A DNA stretch of 64,000 nt from Varroa destructor (Eukaryota > Arthropoda > Arachnida > Mesostigmata > Varroidae), in NCBI RefSeq assembly GCF_002443255.2, contig NW_019211456.1, positions 37,021,042 to 37,085,041 on the forward strand, written 5' to 3'. Shown one piece after another: positions 1 through 13,688 of the stretch (its first letter is position 1; each line of letters begins with the position of its first letter). The translations under genes were made by a program, and so were the position numbers. The notes under the pieces were generated by a model that worked only from the letters and a program-made list of their open reading frames with translations, searched no databases and was not told where the DNA came from.

Positions 1-2000
1 AAGTGACGAAGTCATTAAGCTCACGCCGTAACACAGAACCACACGCCATACAGCAACAGCAGCGTACGCTGGCTAAGACACTCAAGAGTACTAAGGATCT
101 TCCTGAAGTGTTAGTTTAGGGTGAAACGGCTGGTTTGATTAAGCCACATAACAGAGACCCAGCTATTTTTTCTACCATGAGCAAGTTCGGATCCTCGTAA
201 GTATATCGCTGGCAAAGCACTGTAAAAACGCCGCAAGCCTTTAGTGAGGTCATTGATTTCTCTCCGATGGTACCGTGGCGCTAACGGAGGTCCATCTACA
301 AATCGTAGATAAAGGCATAGACTCACTCTCCATTAAGTCTCGATGTATGTACAACTATTTGTAAGCAGTCAATGCGTAAGCTAAGACTTAGTAATAGGAT
401 TTATTACAATACAACATTCGCTGAAGGAAGCTAGCCTGTCCTTCGACACTACCTTTAAGCCGTCTTCGTCGACGTCTTTAGTACCAGATAAGTATCCCCG
501 GTACGTACGCTGTCGTATCGTTTTTTCCGTCGCCACATGTCGTGTGCGATCCATGCTAATTGGCGTAACGTGACGATTACGGCAGAGCAACTCATTGAAT
601 TAGAAAGAATAAATTCACGTCCAGTACACAATTTCAGAAAAGCTCGCCCGAACCACTAAAGCTACCCAAAACATCGAGGCAACTGCGCAGAGCCTTTGCG
701 TCTCAGCTCTCTGAGCTGAACAAGCTACTATACTATATTTTAATGAATGATGTTACAGCGACCAGTCCCGTCGCGGCTAGCGCATCGCAGTGAACCTGGC
801 GGGCAGCCCGTAAAAAACAACATTCGAATTGTCGCGCAGCGATGGGCAGACGGGTAGCAGGACAAGCGGCACAAACAGAGGCCAGTCAGGAGTGCATGAC
901 CCGAACGCTCTTGGAACGCTCACGTGGAGGAAGTCAATTAAGCGAAATTCACGATTCTGGAATCTGGAACGACTATAGTAACAATTACTGCAAGAATAAG
1001 AACGAGAACAACAAAGGCACCGGCGAAATTTGCGTGTTACGTTTTAACCGTATTGAATATTGTATAGCAGTTGTGTATCTATGTGCATATCTAACGGCAC
1101 GTTAATAGCTAAATGTACGATCTCGAGTCAAGGTAGGAAGACTGTGTGAATTTAAGGGAAGACAGGTATTTAGCAGCAGGGAAAAAGCAACTGTATCTGA
1201 CTACTATAAAAAATACAAGCTCGTTTTTTTTTTTAAATACAGCTGAATTTTTCAATGTAAGCACGCAGTGCTGTCTGTTGAATTTCACTGCTGTACACTA
1301 GAAAATATACAATCGTTGTATGGACGTGGGTTCGCAGCTCAGTACCTCGACAGGACCTTTAACAGAACAAAATGCGCCTTGTGGAAAGCCAGCTCTATGC
1401 TTATTCGTTAATTGCAATGAAGGCACTTGTATCGTCGAGTTGAAAGAAATCTATAAATGTTACGGATAAACTGTTGACGTCATCATTTCTTTAGATAATT
1501 TCGATGCTCATCAGTCAAGCAGGCCAATCAGCTGGACCGAACAGGCAACAGCAGGTACCAATAAGAAACACCTCTATATTTCATTATCAGCACAGCTCTA
1601 GAAAGGATACGTTTAATTTCATCTTAGACTAGCCCGTTTCTCTTTCGAGACTTAATAAATGTGTCGTTTTTAACGCCCGCGGAGTTCTTCCGACGCTTGC
1701 CCGGGATGCTCGCTTATATTGCTTACGTGCTCACGCCAGCATCACTTAATCATGACGATGCTTCTGCTTGATCTTGCTAGATCTGCCATAAACGATAGCC
1801 AACAGACGATTCGGTCGTAGTCTCCTGCTACAACGCATTGGTTTATTGACGCTTGTTGTTTTGTACACGCACGCACACGCGTGAGCATCCAAAAGTTCAA
1901 CTAGTTTTGTTCGGTCGTCTATCGTTTTTGTTTCTTTCGTCTTTAATCGAGCGCAACAATAAATCCACTCAATTCTCAGACTCGAGTCGGCCGCTGCTGT
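1..2000. other. Gene-poor region
   Basis: There are only short reading frames on both strands, none with splice support. The 87-codon + frame at 842-1105 has no recognisable domain. Nothing else was seen. Confidence 0.6.
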
Positions 2001-2103
2001 TCAGTGTGGTACTTGCAGGCGACTTGTTGCGTTGGGCTCTATTCGGTTGTGAGAGGTGATCCCAGACGTCAACGCTGCTGCTGCGGTAACAACAGCAGTA
2101 ACG

Positions 2104-2901
2104 ATGGCCAGAGCTTCGGTAAGACAGATAACCAACAAGCAATCAGCGAGCAAAACACAAAACCAAGCAAGGACCCTGCTAGCGAAGTCATCGCAGCGGC
2201 GGACCTTGTCGACTTCCATTCATTCTGGATGTGGCCGCCCGCACCACTCAGCCGCTCATGTCACAGCCGCCGACATCACCACCAGCAATAGCAGCTGTCC
2301 GTCTATCGGACGTAGCTCTGCGGCGCTAGATCTCTGCCCAACCCACAACCGTTCGAAGTGAAGGGAAACGCACGAAGTGGCGCACAACCGCAATGGCGGC
2401 GACAACAACAACAACAACAACAACAAATGATGTCGATGATGAGATGACGCCGCCGCCGCCGTCACATCAACGGCGAAATCGTCGTTGATACGGCAGTGAG
2501 CGTCACCACATGCAGACACAACGCAAACGGCTGACAAGACGCCAAGGGACGAGCTCTCGAAATGACTCTAACGCCACTGAGTAGAAGAGGAGACGGAACT
2601 AAACTGACCGATCAAACGAGACTGGTCAATTAAACAAACACACACTTGCTCGTCCGTTAGTCCCGAATGTTAACATGTCCTGAAAAACTGGATCGCTCTC
2701 TTTTTTTTTCAGTTGAAACAGCTACTTCTGCGTGCTGCAGGACAGTGGCGGACAATTAGCGCAGACTGGCGAGTTACCAAGCCAGAGCCTCGTGGTCCCA
2801 TCTGTCACATCGACGGCAGCGTGCAGATGCGTTTGACGGGAATCGAGCAAATGATTGATTTAGGCATTGCAGCCGCGGTCATGTCGACTGTAGTAGCCTG
2901 A
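2104..2901 (+). CDS. Candidate two-exon gene, product unknown (67 aa)
   Basis: A terminal exon at 2713-2901 starts directly after a strong acceptor (a run of T then CAG). It reads 62 codons to TGA in phase 0, the only frame open for long after this acceptor; a second frame stays open only about 15 codons. The peptide includes QWRTISADWRVTKPEPRG and a hydrophobic end (DLGIAAAVMSTVVA). About 600 bases upstream, ATGG at 2104 with A at -3 encodes MARAS up to the donor TCG|GTAAGA at 2119, also in phase 0. The joined product would be 67 residues. An initiator-like TCAGTG lies at 2001-2006. I do not recognise the product. The surrounding DNA is triplet-rich and may be a 5' UTR, in which case the terminal exon belongs to another transcript. 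Confidence 0.33.
2402..2461. repeat. (ACA)n and (GCC)n triplet repeats
   Basis: Eight ACA units are followed, after a GATGAT spacer, by four GCC units in the intron of the candidate 2104-2901 gene or in a UTR. The runs of T, Q, S or L in the ORFs here come from these repeats. Confidence 0.9.
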
Positions 2902-3498
2902 CGAGCAGCGACATCAGGGCTCTGCAATTATGGTAACCATATGGGCGATACCAAACGCTCTAACAATTACCGATCGCCGCCTTAACCTTAATACTAAAGA
3001 TAAACTGCAGTACGCGAAAACGAGCCCGCTGAACTAATGCAGGAGCCTTCATAACAATAACAGCAACAATGTAAAGTGTATGTATTGTTGCTTACCCATA
3101 CTATCACTTATTTATACAATACAACAACATATTCGGCTCATTCATAGAATAGTTATCGGAATATTTGTTTATATTTAGTTTATTATATCCCGTTTTTGGG
3201 TGTAAATAGTGCTAGTGTCGAAGTAGCCTCCCAAGTCTATCTGCACTCATATACTGAATAATTTCTGCTGTTTTTCCTAAGAAAGACCAATTTTCGCAAT
3301 GATTCGGTGATGAAGTACATTACATAATTAAGATAAGTACAATTAAAACAATTTTCTTTAAAGATTTCGCTGAATATATCTTGTTTTATATAAGCATTCT
3401 ACCAAATGCTACGCAATCTCCATATACTCATATGGTCTCACGTGACAAATGCACGTCCACTATAGCATTATCGTACGCGGATGTCTATGCAAAAAGAG

Positions 3499-3539
<41 letters not shown>
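3499..3539. repeat. (TA)n microsatellite
   Basis: About 20 TA/AT units sit in an AT-rich stretch. A shorter TA tract follows at 4061-4078. Confidence 0.97.
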
Positions 3540-3543
<4 letters not shown>

Positions 3544-4955
3544 TTTTCTCTCTTCTTCATTGTCCGTTCAATTTTTCGTATTTATTATTGAGTGTTTTTC
3601 AAGTGTGTGTGGCTGTATCTGCCCGAAGGTCTTCTTGCGTGGAAGGGAAGGGGAGGGGAAGGCGGGGGGCGGGGGGGGCAAGATTTGCACTTGCTTCTTG
3701 CTCTCGCCTGGCCCTCAGCGTCCGCACTGACATACAGACACGCTCAAACACATACAGACACTGTGGGAGGACACGCCGCTGCTGATGCTACAACTTCTGG
3801 GAACAATGATAATGTTATTGTTGTTTCAGTTGTTAGCGAGCTTATCTGCCATTCGTGTATACTCATCCGTGGCTTTTTTTTCGCTCCCTTCGTCCGTCTG
3901 ATCGCCCAGTCATCTGACGCGTTCCGAAAACCGAACTACGATATATTTATGGGTGCGTCTGTATATCTGTCGACCTCTATCTATACTTGTGCTCATTTCA
4001 CGTTACGTATACAGTACAACAGGTGCATCCGCTAACGTTTTTTACCCAATAGTGATCACAAATATATATATATATATCGTATTTTGTTTTCTTTGTATGT
4101 ATATACTTTATGCCACAGACGTACATGCATTTGTCATACAACTTCTACAGAGATCTACTGACTACGTACATGTATATACGTATATGTATACATGCGACCC
4201 GCAACGGCATTGCCACTCTGAACAACAGGATATCCGTCGACGACAGTAACAGAATCGCTTTGAGTATATTGTTAAAGTGTAAAGCCGCTCTAATGAACGT
4301 ACGCAACGTCACGTATCCGCAAACGTACGGTATACGTTAGCAGCGGAAGCTGTAACTGCTGCAGCGGCAAAGGCATGGCTTGTGAGCGCGTTGAATGGTG
4401 GTACCCTTTCATCTACTATTGCGCCCAGCCAATATCTGAATATCGTATCTCGTTGGCGAATCGCGATGGACGAACGTGTCGATTTGTCAAGAAGTTGCTA
4501 TATAAAACGAAGCGGACGAAACAGCATCGGCTATATTTTCAGTATTGTGATCGCTGAATAAAAAATAGGAGACGTCCAGTCACCCAAGGCAGCGTACCCT
4601 GGGTTCGCTCATCGCATAGCGCTGTAACAAACTGTTGAACGTCTCGTTGTTTGCTTTCATGCTATATTGACTCGTTGTTGTAACACAATGTATCGATAAC
4701 GTGTCAATGCCTCTCACAGCGTAATGTTAGAAGGCAGAAGAAAAAAACGTCGATATTTTGTCGCTATAAGGTAAACCTTTAGTTAGATCGATGCTAGTAA
4801 AAAAAAGACGACATAGATGAACATATGGAAACTCTGTAAGGGGACCAATCGGCAATTGGATAGATTTAAACCGTGCCAAGACTCAAACGGAGCTTATATT
4901 CGAGCGCGTCGATAATCTTTAGTTTGTCCTAGGGTTTTTCTTGAAATGACTGTGG

Positions 4956-4975
4956 GTGCGTGCGTGCGTGCGTGC
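4956..4975. repeat. (TGCG)n tetranucleotide repeat
   Basis: Five TGCG units of alternating purine-pyrimidine sequence. A short + frame (ATG at 4945) runs through it to a GTAAGT near 5054 but is not called as a gene. Confidence 0.9.
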
Positions 4976-5556
4976 AAGATCACTTGGAATAGTCACAGCT
5001 GTCGGATCTTTACGCTGATAATCAATACCTCGACAATAGCCAACCTTGTTATTGTAAGTGAGGGCAAGTGTGGTCTGCACGCGAGATGCCCGCTTGCAGA
5101 ATAGGGGCGACGTCGAAGCTCGATGTATTCCTCAAACGAGAACTTTCTAAGAGCAAGTGGAAGTGCGAGATCATAGGGTATCTTTTTAAATTATGGTTTT
5201 TGCCTAATCCACCTGTTGCCTGTGGGACTGTCCTTATTTGGAGCAGCTTGGAAACAGCCAGCTTGTTTTCAGCGTGTACGTATGTCTCAAGAAACGTTAC
5301 ATGGTCATACATAACAATAATATTCGTACATTCTTTCTGTAGTATCCTGCGACTTTCTGAATTATGTGGCCGCTCCACGTAGACGACAGTTGCCATATAA
5401 ACTCATCAAGTGGCTATGCAATTTTACACAGACGCTTGCTACATATACTCGTACTGTCAATAGCGATTTCGTCCTTCAAAGTACATCTGTTCTTGGCCGA
5501 ATTCTGAATCTTCGGAAAAGATCGGAGCGTACTCCGTCACTCGTCCGTCCACTCGC

Positions 5557-5637
5557 TCATTCATCGTAGCCAGCCACCGTGCCAGTACGATTCCCTATGA
5601 CCTTCCATCTACTCTGGCTCTTATGTTCAGTATTCAC
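5557..5637 (-). CDS. Candidate minus-strand terminal exon
   Basis: On the minus strand a strong acceptor (TTTTTTTTCTTTAAG) is followed by 26 open codons in phase 0 to TGA; the other two frames stop at once. The peptide contains QSRWKVIGNRTGTVAGYDE. This length is common by chance, and no upstream exon was found. Confidence 0.17.
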   Translation of the reverse strand: MNTEHKSQSRWKVIGNRTGTVAGYDE

Positions 5638-8545
5638 CTTAAAGAAAAAAAAGATGAGTGAACGTATCTTCCAAACAGAAAGTGGGTAGAAATGTGAGCA
5701 GAAGAGAATGAAGAAGTCATCCGTCTTCTTGCCATGACCCTTCGTTTAACGTCTAGCATTAGGTAAACTGACCAGCGGAACCTCTGACGGATCTAACAAG
5801 CAACGAAGGAAGAACCACACAGATTAGAAAAATCATGTCACTGTTTCGTTTCGTTTGTTGTTTCTTGCCCGAGACAAAAAATTTGATGGAGTACTCTAAT
5901 CTCGGGAAGTCGACGAGACCCCGCCTCGAACGATATGATCTAGCCAATAAATTCGTTGAGTTAGTCAGCCAATCGGTCGCTTGCCGCAATCCGTCGGCCA
6001 ACGACGAGTTTCACATGTATCCTAACAACGTCATCCTGTTGTAGGAACAAGATGTTTTACTAGCGTCGCCAGCGTTCGCGGTGCGTTCGATGCTAAACGT
6101 TCAGAGCGAGGGGGTGTCGGACGCTGCGCAGCAAGCTCTTCCAATGCTGTAATGATGCTGTGAGGTGTCAGTTCCATAATTACCATCATCATTATTAGGA
6201 GCAGCAACATCAATAACTGTCTCGTATACATGAAATTCTACTCGGATGCGAGTGGCGGTCGTTAATTTACGTCTCGTTGGCCACGTCCCCTTTTTGTATA
6301 GATTGTTCTATTGCTCGCTCTGACAAATTGAAACCACCCACGCTGAAAGCAATTAAGATGACAGTGATCCATTAGGCTATGAAGGCTAACAAGAACTAAA
6401 TGGGGTCGGTAGTAGGAAATGGGGATGTAAAAGTAAGAAGACGTTTTCGCTTCGCATCAGATACGTACAGGTATAGACAAGCAAAGATTCGTCTTACATA
6501 AGCCGTTACATACACCCGTCTTGCTGTCAGAACTCTACATAACTGTACATTTATGTTATACAGAGGTGCGATTGGAAACAATCTATCTCGGCATCTAACT
6601 CTGTCCTCTGTGATAACAAGCAATGGAAATAAAAACAAAGAAATGTGTGACCGCGGATGACGATCCGCACGCTCTTTCATTGTACGCAACAGGCACGAAG
6701 AGACTGGAATCATTTGTATCTTGTTGTGTGATATCATGGCTTGATTGTTTTGCCACCCTGTGTTCATCTGCTAACTACGCCCGGGTCCAATTTTAAATAG
6801 ATGCTGAAATAGACAATGCAGACGTTGACATAATAAAGCTGGCAGTGCAACTTATATACGCATAGTAACTGGCATCACAATGGTACCTTCTATTACATTA
6901 CTTCGACGTCTACCTACATCTATATCAAGCTAGGGCTAACTAATAAACGTAATTTTATTGACCGAGATGGCCTGATCAAGGTTCAATGTCGAACGAATTA
7001 TTCATATGTCCTTAACTGAATGCCCAGAATGAACCACTGCTGTTCAATCAATGTTTAAGTAATACTATGTTTTCTGAATGATTATAGCAGAGATCAGCGA
7101 TGGTGCAGTATACGTTGGAGTTTTTCAATTCTGTTTTTATTTTCATGACACCTGTCCCTCGCTGGACACGAAATCTGTCTTTTGCTTACCTTGCAATAAC
7201 ATAAGGTCTTTTCCCATAGTTCTTGTAGATCAATTCAATTGATGGACTGGATAATAGCCTGTCACTAGAAGTCAAACCGAAACGACATTTTAAAACACCT
7301 GAAAATCTATGGAAGTCCATTTAGTTGAAACGAGATACGCCCTCTACGCACCATACATAAGCACGATAGCCGTTATCATCGACTGTTCCAAGTGTTGCAT
7401 GACTTAAATAAGGTCTTTAATGGACATTTAAGGACTTAAATGAGTATTGAATCATTACTCAAATATAAATTGCTCTGACACAGTCCTTTAAGAACTCTAC
7501 TTAATTTGAAGCCAGTGTTGAACAGATTGCGTGTACAGCCATCACTTCCAATCAGGATCGTACGGAACATCGATTCACGCAAAAATCGCACTAAACCCGC
7601 AGATGATAGCGCAAAATCCCGGTATTAAAGCTTCACATGCAAGCTCTTCCAAGTCAGTTAGAGCTAAGGAGGGCTGAAATTGGCTAACTTACCAGCTAAA
7701 GACCCATATGACTCGACATGGTGGAAAACGACGCCATTTTTGTTCTATAGTTTCGGTCGACTTCTTTTAATAGCTTGTTGTTAGCCTGAATCAATGGTTT
7801 TTTCAGGTGGCAGCGACTAAAATAAGGCACCATTCCCCTTCGACCCTTCCCTTCCGACGACCTTTTTTGGCGTCAGTTTAGGCCTTGCCATGAATTGTGA
7901 AACAGATTTTTCTACTATTTTATTATTGCACATTATTTTTATATGCCATCTATTTTTCATCATATGTGATCAAGCGTTTCATATAAATGGCTAGATTACA
8001 TTACGTTTTTGTAAGGGTCCACAGATTGTATCAGCTTACGTGGCACCCAAACATTGTGCTTCTTTTTACAGCCGACCTTTTCAAATGGTTGAGAACTATC
8101 TGGTGGTAGATGTTCAGTTCTTTGGCGATGGATGAAAATGGCGATGCCATCCTGCCTAATTTTCACCATAATTTTGTTAACTTTTTTTTTCGTAGTTGAT
8201 CGATCATTACGCGGAGCATTTCTCGCATTGAAATTTCGCGAACGAAACCGATAGACTCATCTTTGGGTCGTCATTCTGCCGATAGCGCCTCTTGACCATA
8301 AGCAGCAAGATAATCAGCAGTGTAATAAAGATCTAAACATAGCGAATCTTCACGGAAAGTCAATTCTTCTTCAAAGCGCTATGTTTTAAGTCTGATTAAA
8401 GACATTTACCAACGCAGCTAAATGACCACTCAAATTTCGAACTTTCAGCGACCCACCTACGCCGACCTGACGTGATTCTGAGCTCTGTAACTCTAATAAT
8501 ATTACCCATTTAGAATAACGCTTAATACTTCTTTGATAACTATAC

Positions 8546-8567
8546 GATATATATATATATATATATG
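8546..8567. repeat. (TA)n microsatellite
   Basis: About ten TA units. Similar tracts lie at 35413-35428, 53597-53613 and 56399-56413. Confidence 0.95.
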
Positions 8568-9218
8568 ACACATTCAGTACAAATTGATAATTCATTTTCT
8601 CTGTCTTCCATCGGCTCTTATCACTTTGACTGATATTTCTAAAGATGTTATGCCCCATCGATATCGGTTAGTTCGATGATGACGCGTCATCATTACGTAT
8701 ATATAGATATAATATATGCAATTTTAACACTTAGCCGTCAAAAAGTCTTTCTCCTGCTACGTACCGATCCTATAGCACTGTTCGCTCGTACCCCACACGA
8801 GATGAGCTCGTGCACCCCTTATCTTTTCGCTGGGCAAAAACTCCGTAGAAATTTGCTGATGCCCGTCGATGAAATCAGCTTTGTGGCGTTTCCGCCGCTA
8901 CAGAAATTGCAGTAACGGCGACAGCGGTGGCCGTCTGTGTTTGCTGGACTGTAATGCAAAAATAAATAAAAAAAAAAAAAAACCGGTTTATCGTTCGGTC
9001 GTTGTTCTAACATCGTTTTGCTGAGTCGCTTGTTGCTCTTCCACTTCGGCTTCGTCGTTAGTCATTCCCACCAGGGTCGCCGCGTCCGTCAACACAGTCA
9101 CCGCCATCGTCATCAGCAGCTCTACAAGACAGCAACAACGACTACTCGCTGCACCATAGCGTACATTAGCCTTGTGGCAGCGGTAGCGAACACGAGAAAT
9201 CAGTGGAAAAGCGAAAAA

Positions 9219-9248
9219 ATGAGGCTAGTCAAAGCCAAGATCGGAGAG
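9219..9248 (+). CDS. Candidate short first coding exon
   Basis: ATG with A at -3 and ten codons (MRLVKAKIGE) lead to the donor GAG|GTAACA in phase 0, inside a GC-rich UTR-like block. No partner exon was identified, and the chance of such a short match is high. Confidence 0.15.
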
Positions 9249-9937
9249 GTAACACCAGGCATACCACAATTGTAGCAAGCTACGTATGCGTCACTAACTC
9301 CCAGCGGCTGGAATCGACAGCGTCAAATGCTGACACTACCGTCGCCTGTAGAAAACGGTGCGTCCCGGTGTCCACGCCACGACGACATCTCTGCTCCTAT
9401 CTACCGAGGTAGTAGCACTATCATGGCCAATTCCGCGGCATCTGCTACAGAATCGTCCTACCCACTGACGGGGGACCTGTCTTCGAATCGAGCATGTACT
9501 GATCGTGCACTGTACGTACGTTTGTGCGTACATAGAGTGTATTGTCGTCGCTGTAGAGCAGTTATTTTTTCTACGATTTTATACGCGTGACGTTCGGTTG
9601 AGATGGTTTTGTTTCAGAGTGTACAGTCGTCAGCCAAATTGCCGCCGTCCGTTATCAACCGTTTGTCGCTGGTCGTCACTTCACTCTATTTTGGTCCATT
9701 ACTGCTATAGCGCTACTGCTGATATTGTTGCTCCTGTCGCCGCTATTACGGCCGAGGCTCGTATCTATATGGTAGCTACGATGACGAACCCGCTCACTAC
9801 GACCACTCGACTATGCGATTGCGTCGCCGCGCTCATCACTGGAAAAGCAATCGGAAAATCTAATGGTCTATTTTGTGCAAATTTAGCATTATCATCGAGT
9901 CGATATTTTTTTCGTACTTGCTCATGCCAACGAGAAT

Positions 9938-9976
9938 CGAACGAACGAACGAACGAACGAACGAACGAACGAACGA
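9938..9976. repeat. (CGAA)n tetranucleotide repeat
   Basis: There are about nine to ten tandem CGAA units. The apparent NERT peptide repeat in the + frame is a product of the microsatellite. Confidence 0.95.
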
Positions 9977-10988
9977 GAGCCGAAAGGACAGGTGCGATGT
10001 GCTGAAGGTTTTAAGAGGTCGGATCATCGATGAGAGCTCGATGTACTGCTGACAACAACGACGATGAATCGATTTTCGACAAGCCTAACTTCACGGGCAC
10101 AACATGACCAGGGCAGGAGGGCTTGTTGAAAAAAACATTGATATATACTCTTGGTCCCATACAAACGATCCGACGGAAACAGTTTTTTGCCGGTTTCAAA
10201 ATTATGTATATATGCTTCTTTTAATGCTCCTTAGGTTATGTCAATGCAACATACGTAACCTATCTCGGAACGCTTCGCAACAAATGGACCCCAAAGATTA
10301 ACCAGAAACAAAGCCACCGTGAGCAACAATAGGGATCCTCGAACAAAACGGCCTTATTTCTATTTTAAGTTACCTGTCATAATATATATACATATATATT
10401 TTTCTTTTTCCGAGTTTTCCTGTTTCTTTTGACACGGTGGTGCCATGCCTTGAACAACATGCGACGCTGCCACTTCAAAAATTCGCTAATACAACGCCAG
10501 ACGGCAGCAGATTCACGGTTTTTCGTGCGAAAAAAAAACAAATTTATTTTAATGCGCGAAACTACCGCAAGAAGCGCAAAGAAAAATGAAATGTACCAGA
10601 TTGAGCATACGACGCAGTTTTGGCTTCGTGGATGATCCTAGCACGAAGAACTAACTAATGGATTTCTTCTGTTCCAATTTTCGTCACGAAACATTTGCTT
10701 TTTCCCCTTTCTCCAAACATGGATTCCGTGCTAATAGACTTAAGTCTGAATCAGATGGTAGTTTTTTAGAAAAGCCCCCCTTGAGGGTATTCAGGTTTTA
10801 AAGAGAGCTTCGTGTTGATATCTGTATAGCCGTGTTTTCTCGATTAACAGCTGTACCATGGTCATTCATTAGAATCATTAAAAACAGAGATCACGCTAAC
10901 AATGGGCATTTGACAACAAAATACCGAAAATACATTATCAGTGCTAGTGCCGTCTACTGCTATTCTGTTTGTCGGCCTTTTCTTTCCC

Positions 10989-11012
10989 GTCGTCGTCGTC
11001 GTCGTCGTTGTT

Positions 11013-11055
<43 letters not shown>

Positions 11056-11090
11056 CCGTCATCGTCGCCGCCGCCGCCGCCGCCGCCGCT
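10989..11090. repeat. (GTC)n/(GCC)n trinucleotide repeat
   Basis: About 34 near-perfect GTC/GCC triplets span 102 bases. All frames through it read as mono-amino-acid runs (V, R, S or T), so these are not treated as genes. Confidence 0.97.
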
Positions 11091-11199
11091 GCTTTAAGCT
11101 TTTTCGATCGACGAGCTTCGTGCTTTCCGCGATCGTATTATAGCTTTCGATTACGCGTCGTCGAGCATCGAAACACAAACCGCGTATAATTTCGAATCA

Positions 11200-13300
11200 T
11201 TGCTTGTTGACTTTGCCGATAAACGGGCCCGGCCAAGCAGACGCTTCGTCAAATAAAATCGACTTTATAGAATCATAAATTTTAAGTGGGCTAAAATGGA
11301 CCGAATGAAGGGGCGATAAGTTACACATGAAACAAGCATAGCCGTTTGTCGTTCTTCCAATTCTTATCGAAGTTTTTGATGTCATTATCACCGTTAGCAT
11401 GGATATTGAAATATAGACTGATAGAAGCGATATTATAGAAGCCAGTGTACATATCTGAATGTACAGAAAAACTTCTGCACAACGCAGCTCCTTCTAGCTG
11501 GTGTTCGTGTGCCCGGGCTTCCGTTGGTAATAATGGAACACGTCTTGCAATAAAAGCGATAGCTACTTCATGAAGTAACCGAGAAAATGATAAGTACACT
11601 AAAAAAGATGATACAAATAAATATAATTACGTTTCAGTCTTTTTCATAGTAACCTACTTTATTTAGTCTAGGTAGCACATGTAAAGATATCTGTAGGCGC
11701 TATTATATCGGATAGAAAAAATAGGTCATCTCATACGTTTCCATTCATCTTCAACGACATATAAATACGCTAAAAATCTCTGTTAATTCAATTTCTCATA
11801 GAAACAAAATTTTCCAAATCCGTCCAAATTTTTTTTTCGCTCTATTTCAGCAGTCTAGCTCTCCGAGAAGGTGGTTTGATGTAACCATCATCCATTAGAC
11901 GACTGACGATTACTGTGTATCGGCCAGAACACGAGCCAACTCGTGTTCTTGCCTATATACGTACTCGACCCAGCGGACACATTGGTCCTGTCTACCGTCG
12001 AGACACAATTTGATCATAAAAAGAAAAAAGGACCAAATGCAGCCCGAGTCCGTTTACCTAAACAAACTAAGAAAACGATGAATAAACGCCTCGAAATTTT
12101 CCCCGCTTTGTAACGTAACGCTATTGTTGTTATATCATTTTGGCATGTTTCATGTCGTTCGTAGGAGTCAATTATTTCCGGATACATCAGCAAAGCCATA
12201 GAAGAAGCACTTTACTTAATCAGAGAATGAGAAATATCGGGAGCCAAATGGACAGACGTGTTCTTATACGTCTATACGTTATACGTCTTGGTGTGGGTGT
12301 CAATCCGTGCGTACGAACATCTGAGTGCGATCGGGCTTCTTCGTCGTCTCAGAGAAAACAACCCATTCGTATTTACTTTGTCTTTGTCTCAAATCGGTTC
12401 GGGTAATTTGGTTTAGTCGTTTTACTATAGTCGCAACTGATGTTGTTTCAGATAGTTCATGCTGAAGTTTACTTCAGCCGGTCCAGCAACGCTCCTGTCA
12501 TTTGTCGATCGAAGAAGGCCCTGACAAGAAGACTGGGCGAAGAAGAAAGGACTCATTCGTTGTTGGTAAGCGCTGTGTCCTCGTCAAAGAAGATTGTGAC
12601 ATAAATGGAAGACTCACTACTGAGGATGTTGCGGTGGTGTAAGCGTGAACCAGATGATTATTTCGCTTATCTCCGTATAGGAACTGCGATGCATGGTAGT
12701 GCTGCATGAGGCCAATATTAAACAGCGTTGCGTGGCCCTACACGAAAACGTGTATATCATTTCTTTTTCGTCTTTTTCCGGGCCTGTCTTCTTTGTTGCG
12801 TGCATTCAGCTAATGTACTTAGTCAGATTTCCCGCAGGTGTGATATTGACTGGGTAAACTGGGTAAAACGTGGAACATCGAATAACTAATCAGACATAAA
12901 ACTTCTCAAACTTAAAAACAAGATGTATGTCTTATCATGTTTGGCTATCATATATTAGCTCCAAACGATATACACAACCTACTTCCGAACCAGTGATTTG
13001 AATCAAATGTTACCGCGATTAATTCAAAAGGTGTAATACATATTCGAAGGGAAAGGTTTTAGCAAAATTAAAAGTATAGCAAACTAATCATCAGTCTGTT
13101 GTCTAAGATTGATCCACTTCTGAGATGGTTCTCATTTTTATCAGTCACGAATCATACCTACACATGGTTCCCTTCGATCGACACGAGATCCCTTTTCCTA
13201 GCATGAACCCGTATTTCTAAAAAGCATTGATAATATATCAAGGCTGTGCGCATATATTGTACTCTCAAAGGTACAGTACCGCCTAAGGTGATATGTAACA
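11200..13300. other. No gene seen
   Basis: Short frames only. A strong acceptor (T-rich, ATTTCAG) near 11850 is followed by frames that close within 16 codons. The imperfect palindrome CCAACTCGTGTTCTTG and its partner near 11930-11950 are unremarkable. Confidence 0.5.
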
Positions 13301-13658
13301 GCGATAAGGCCAGATATGATCCTAGTTATAGGATCCAGTTTCAGTGGAAAAGGACACAGTCTCCACAGCGGCCGGACACCCAAATATAGAAACAGGCAGA
13401 GTTGGCCGTCGCTCGGCAGCTCGTCTAGTGCGGATCTCGCATCGCCACTTACGAAGACCGTACGCGTTAAGTGGTGGAATAGGGAACAACTCAGTCAGTC
13501 GTCGGTGGCTACTGTTGGACAGTGGCCTATTAGATGCATTCGTCAGAAAGCGAGTGAGTGAGCGGCCTCAAGCCCAGCAGGCGGAGCAGACTCTAACGCC
13601 GTTATGCGCTTTTCGGCTCTTCTTGGCTCGACGGGCTCGAACATCGCGCACCGAGGCG

Positions 13659-13688
13659 ATGGCGTCCATCGGAAAGCGGACCAACCAA
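13659..13688 (+). CDS. Candidate short first coding exon
   Basis: GAGGCGATGGCG is a near-ideal start context. Ten codons (MASIGKRTNQ) follow to the donor CAA|GTGAGG in phase 0. An initiator-like TCAGTC lies about 170 bases upstream at 13491. The block 13316-14058 is open in several + strand frames. This may be the 5' end of a gene with long introns; no partner exon is established. Confidence 0.2.

Larger units (their letters stand above)
2902..8700. other. Gene-poor AT-rich region
   Basis: Microsatellites lie at 3499-3539, 4061-4078, 4956-4975 and 8546-8567, with a G-rich patch near 3645-3680. Apart from the weak minus-strand exon near 5557, I see no gene. From 6800 to 8300 there is not even a long open frame. 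Confidence 0.6.
8960..11090. other. GC-rich, triplet-bearing block (UTR or regulatory-like)
   Basis: The block is CpG-rich with many CAG, CGT and ACA triplets, the CGAA and GTC repeats, and overlapping short frames on both strands. It looks like 5' UTR or promoter DNA rather than coding sequence. The only coding hint is the ten-codon start at 9219. Confidence 0.4.

Noticed and set aside
4499..4545. TATATAAAAC with TCAGT downstream as a core promoter
   Set aside because: The TATA-to-initiator distance is about 40 bases, beyond the usual 30-33.
4945..5056. + strand ATG frame through the TGCG repeat reaching a GTAAGT donor
   Set aside because: The N-terminal third is microsatellite-encoded and no partner exon was seen.
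10832..11189. Frames encoding poly-Val, poly-Arg or poly-Thr
   Set aside because: Direct translation of the (GTC)n/(GCC)n repeat.
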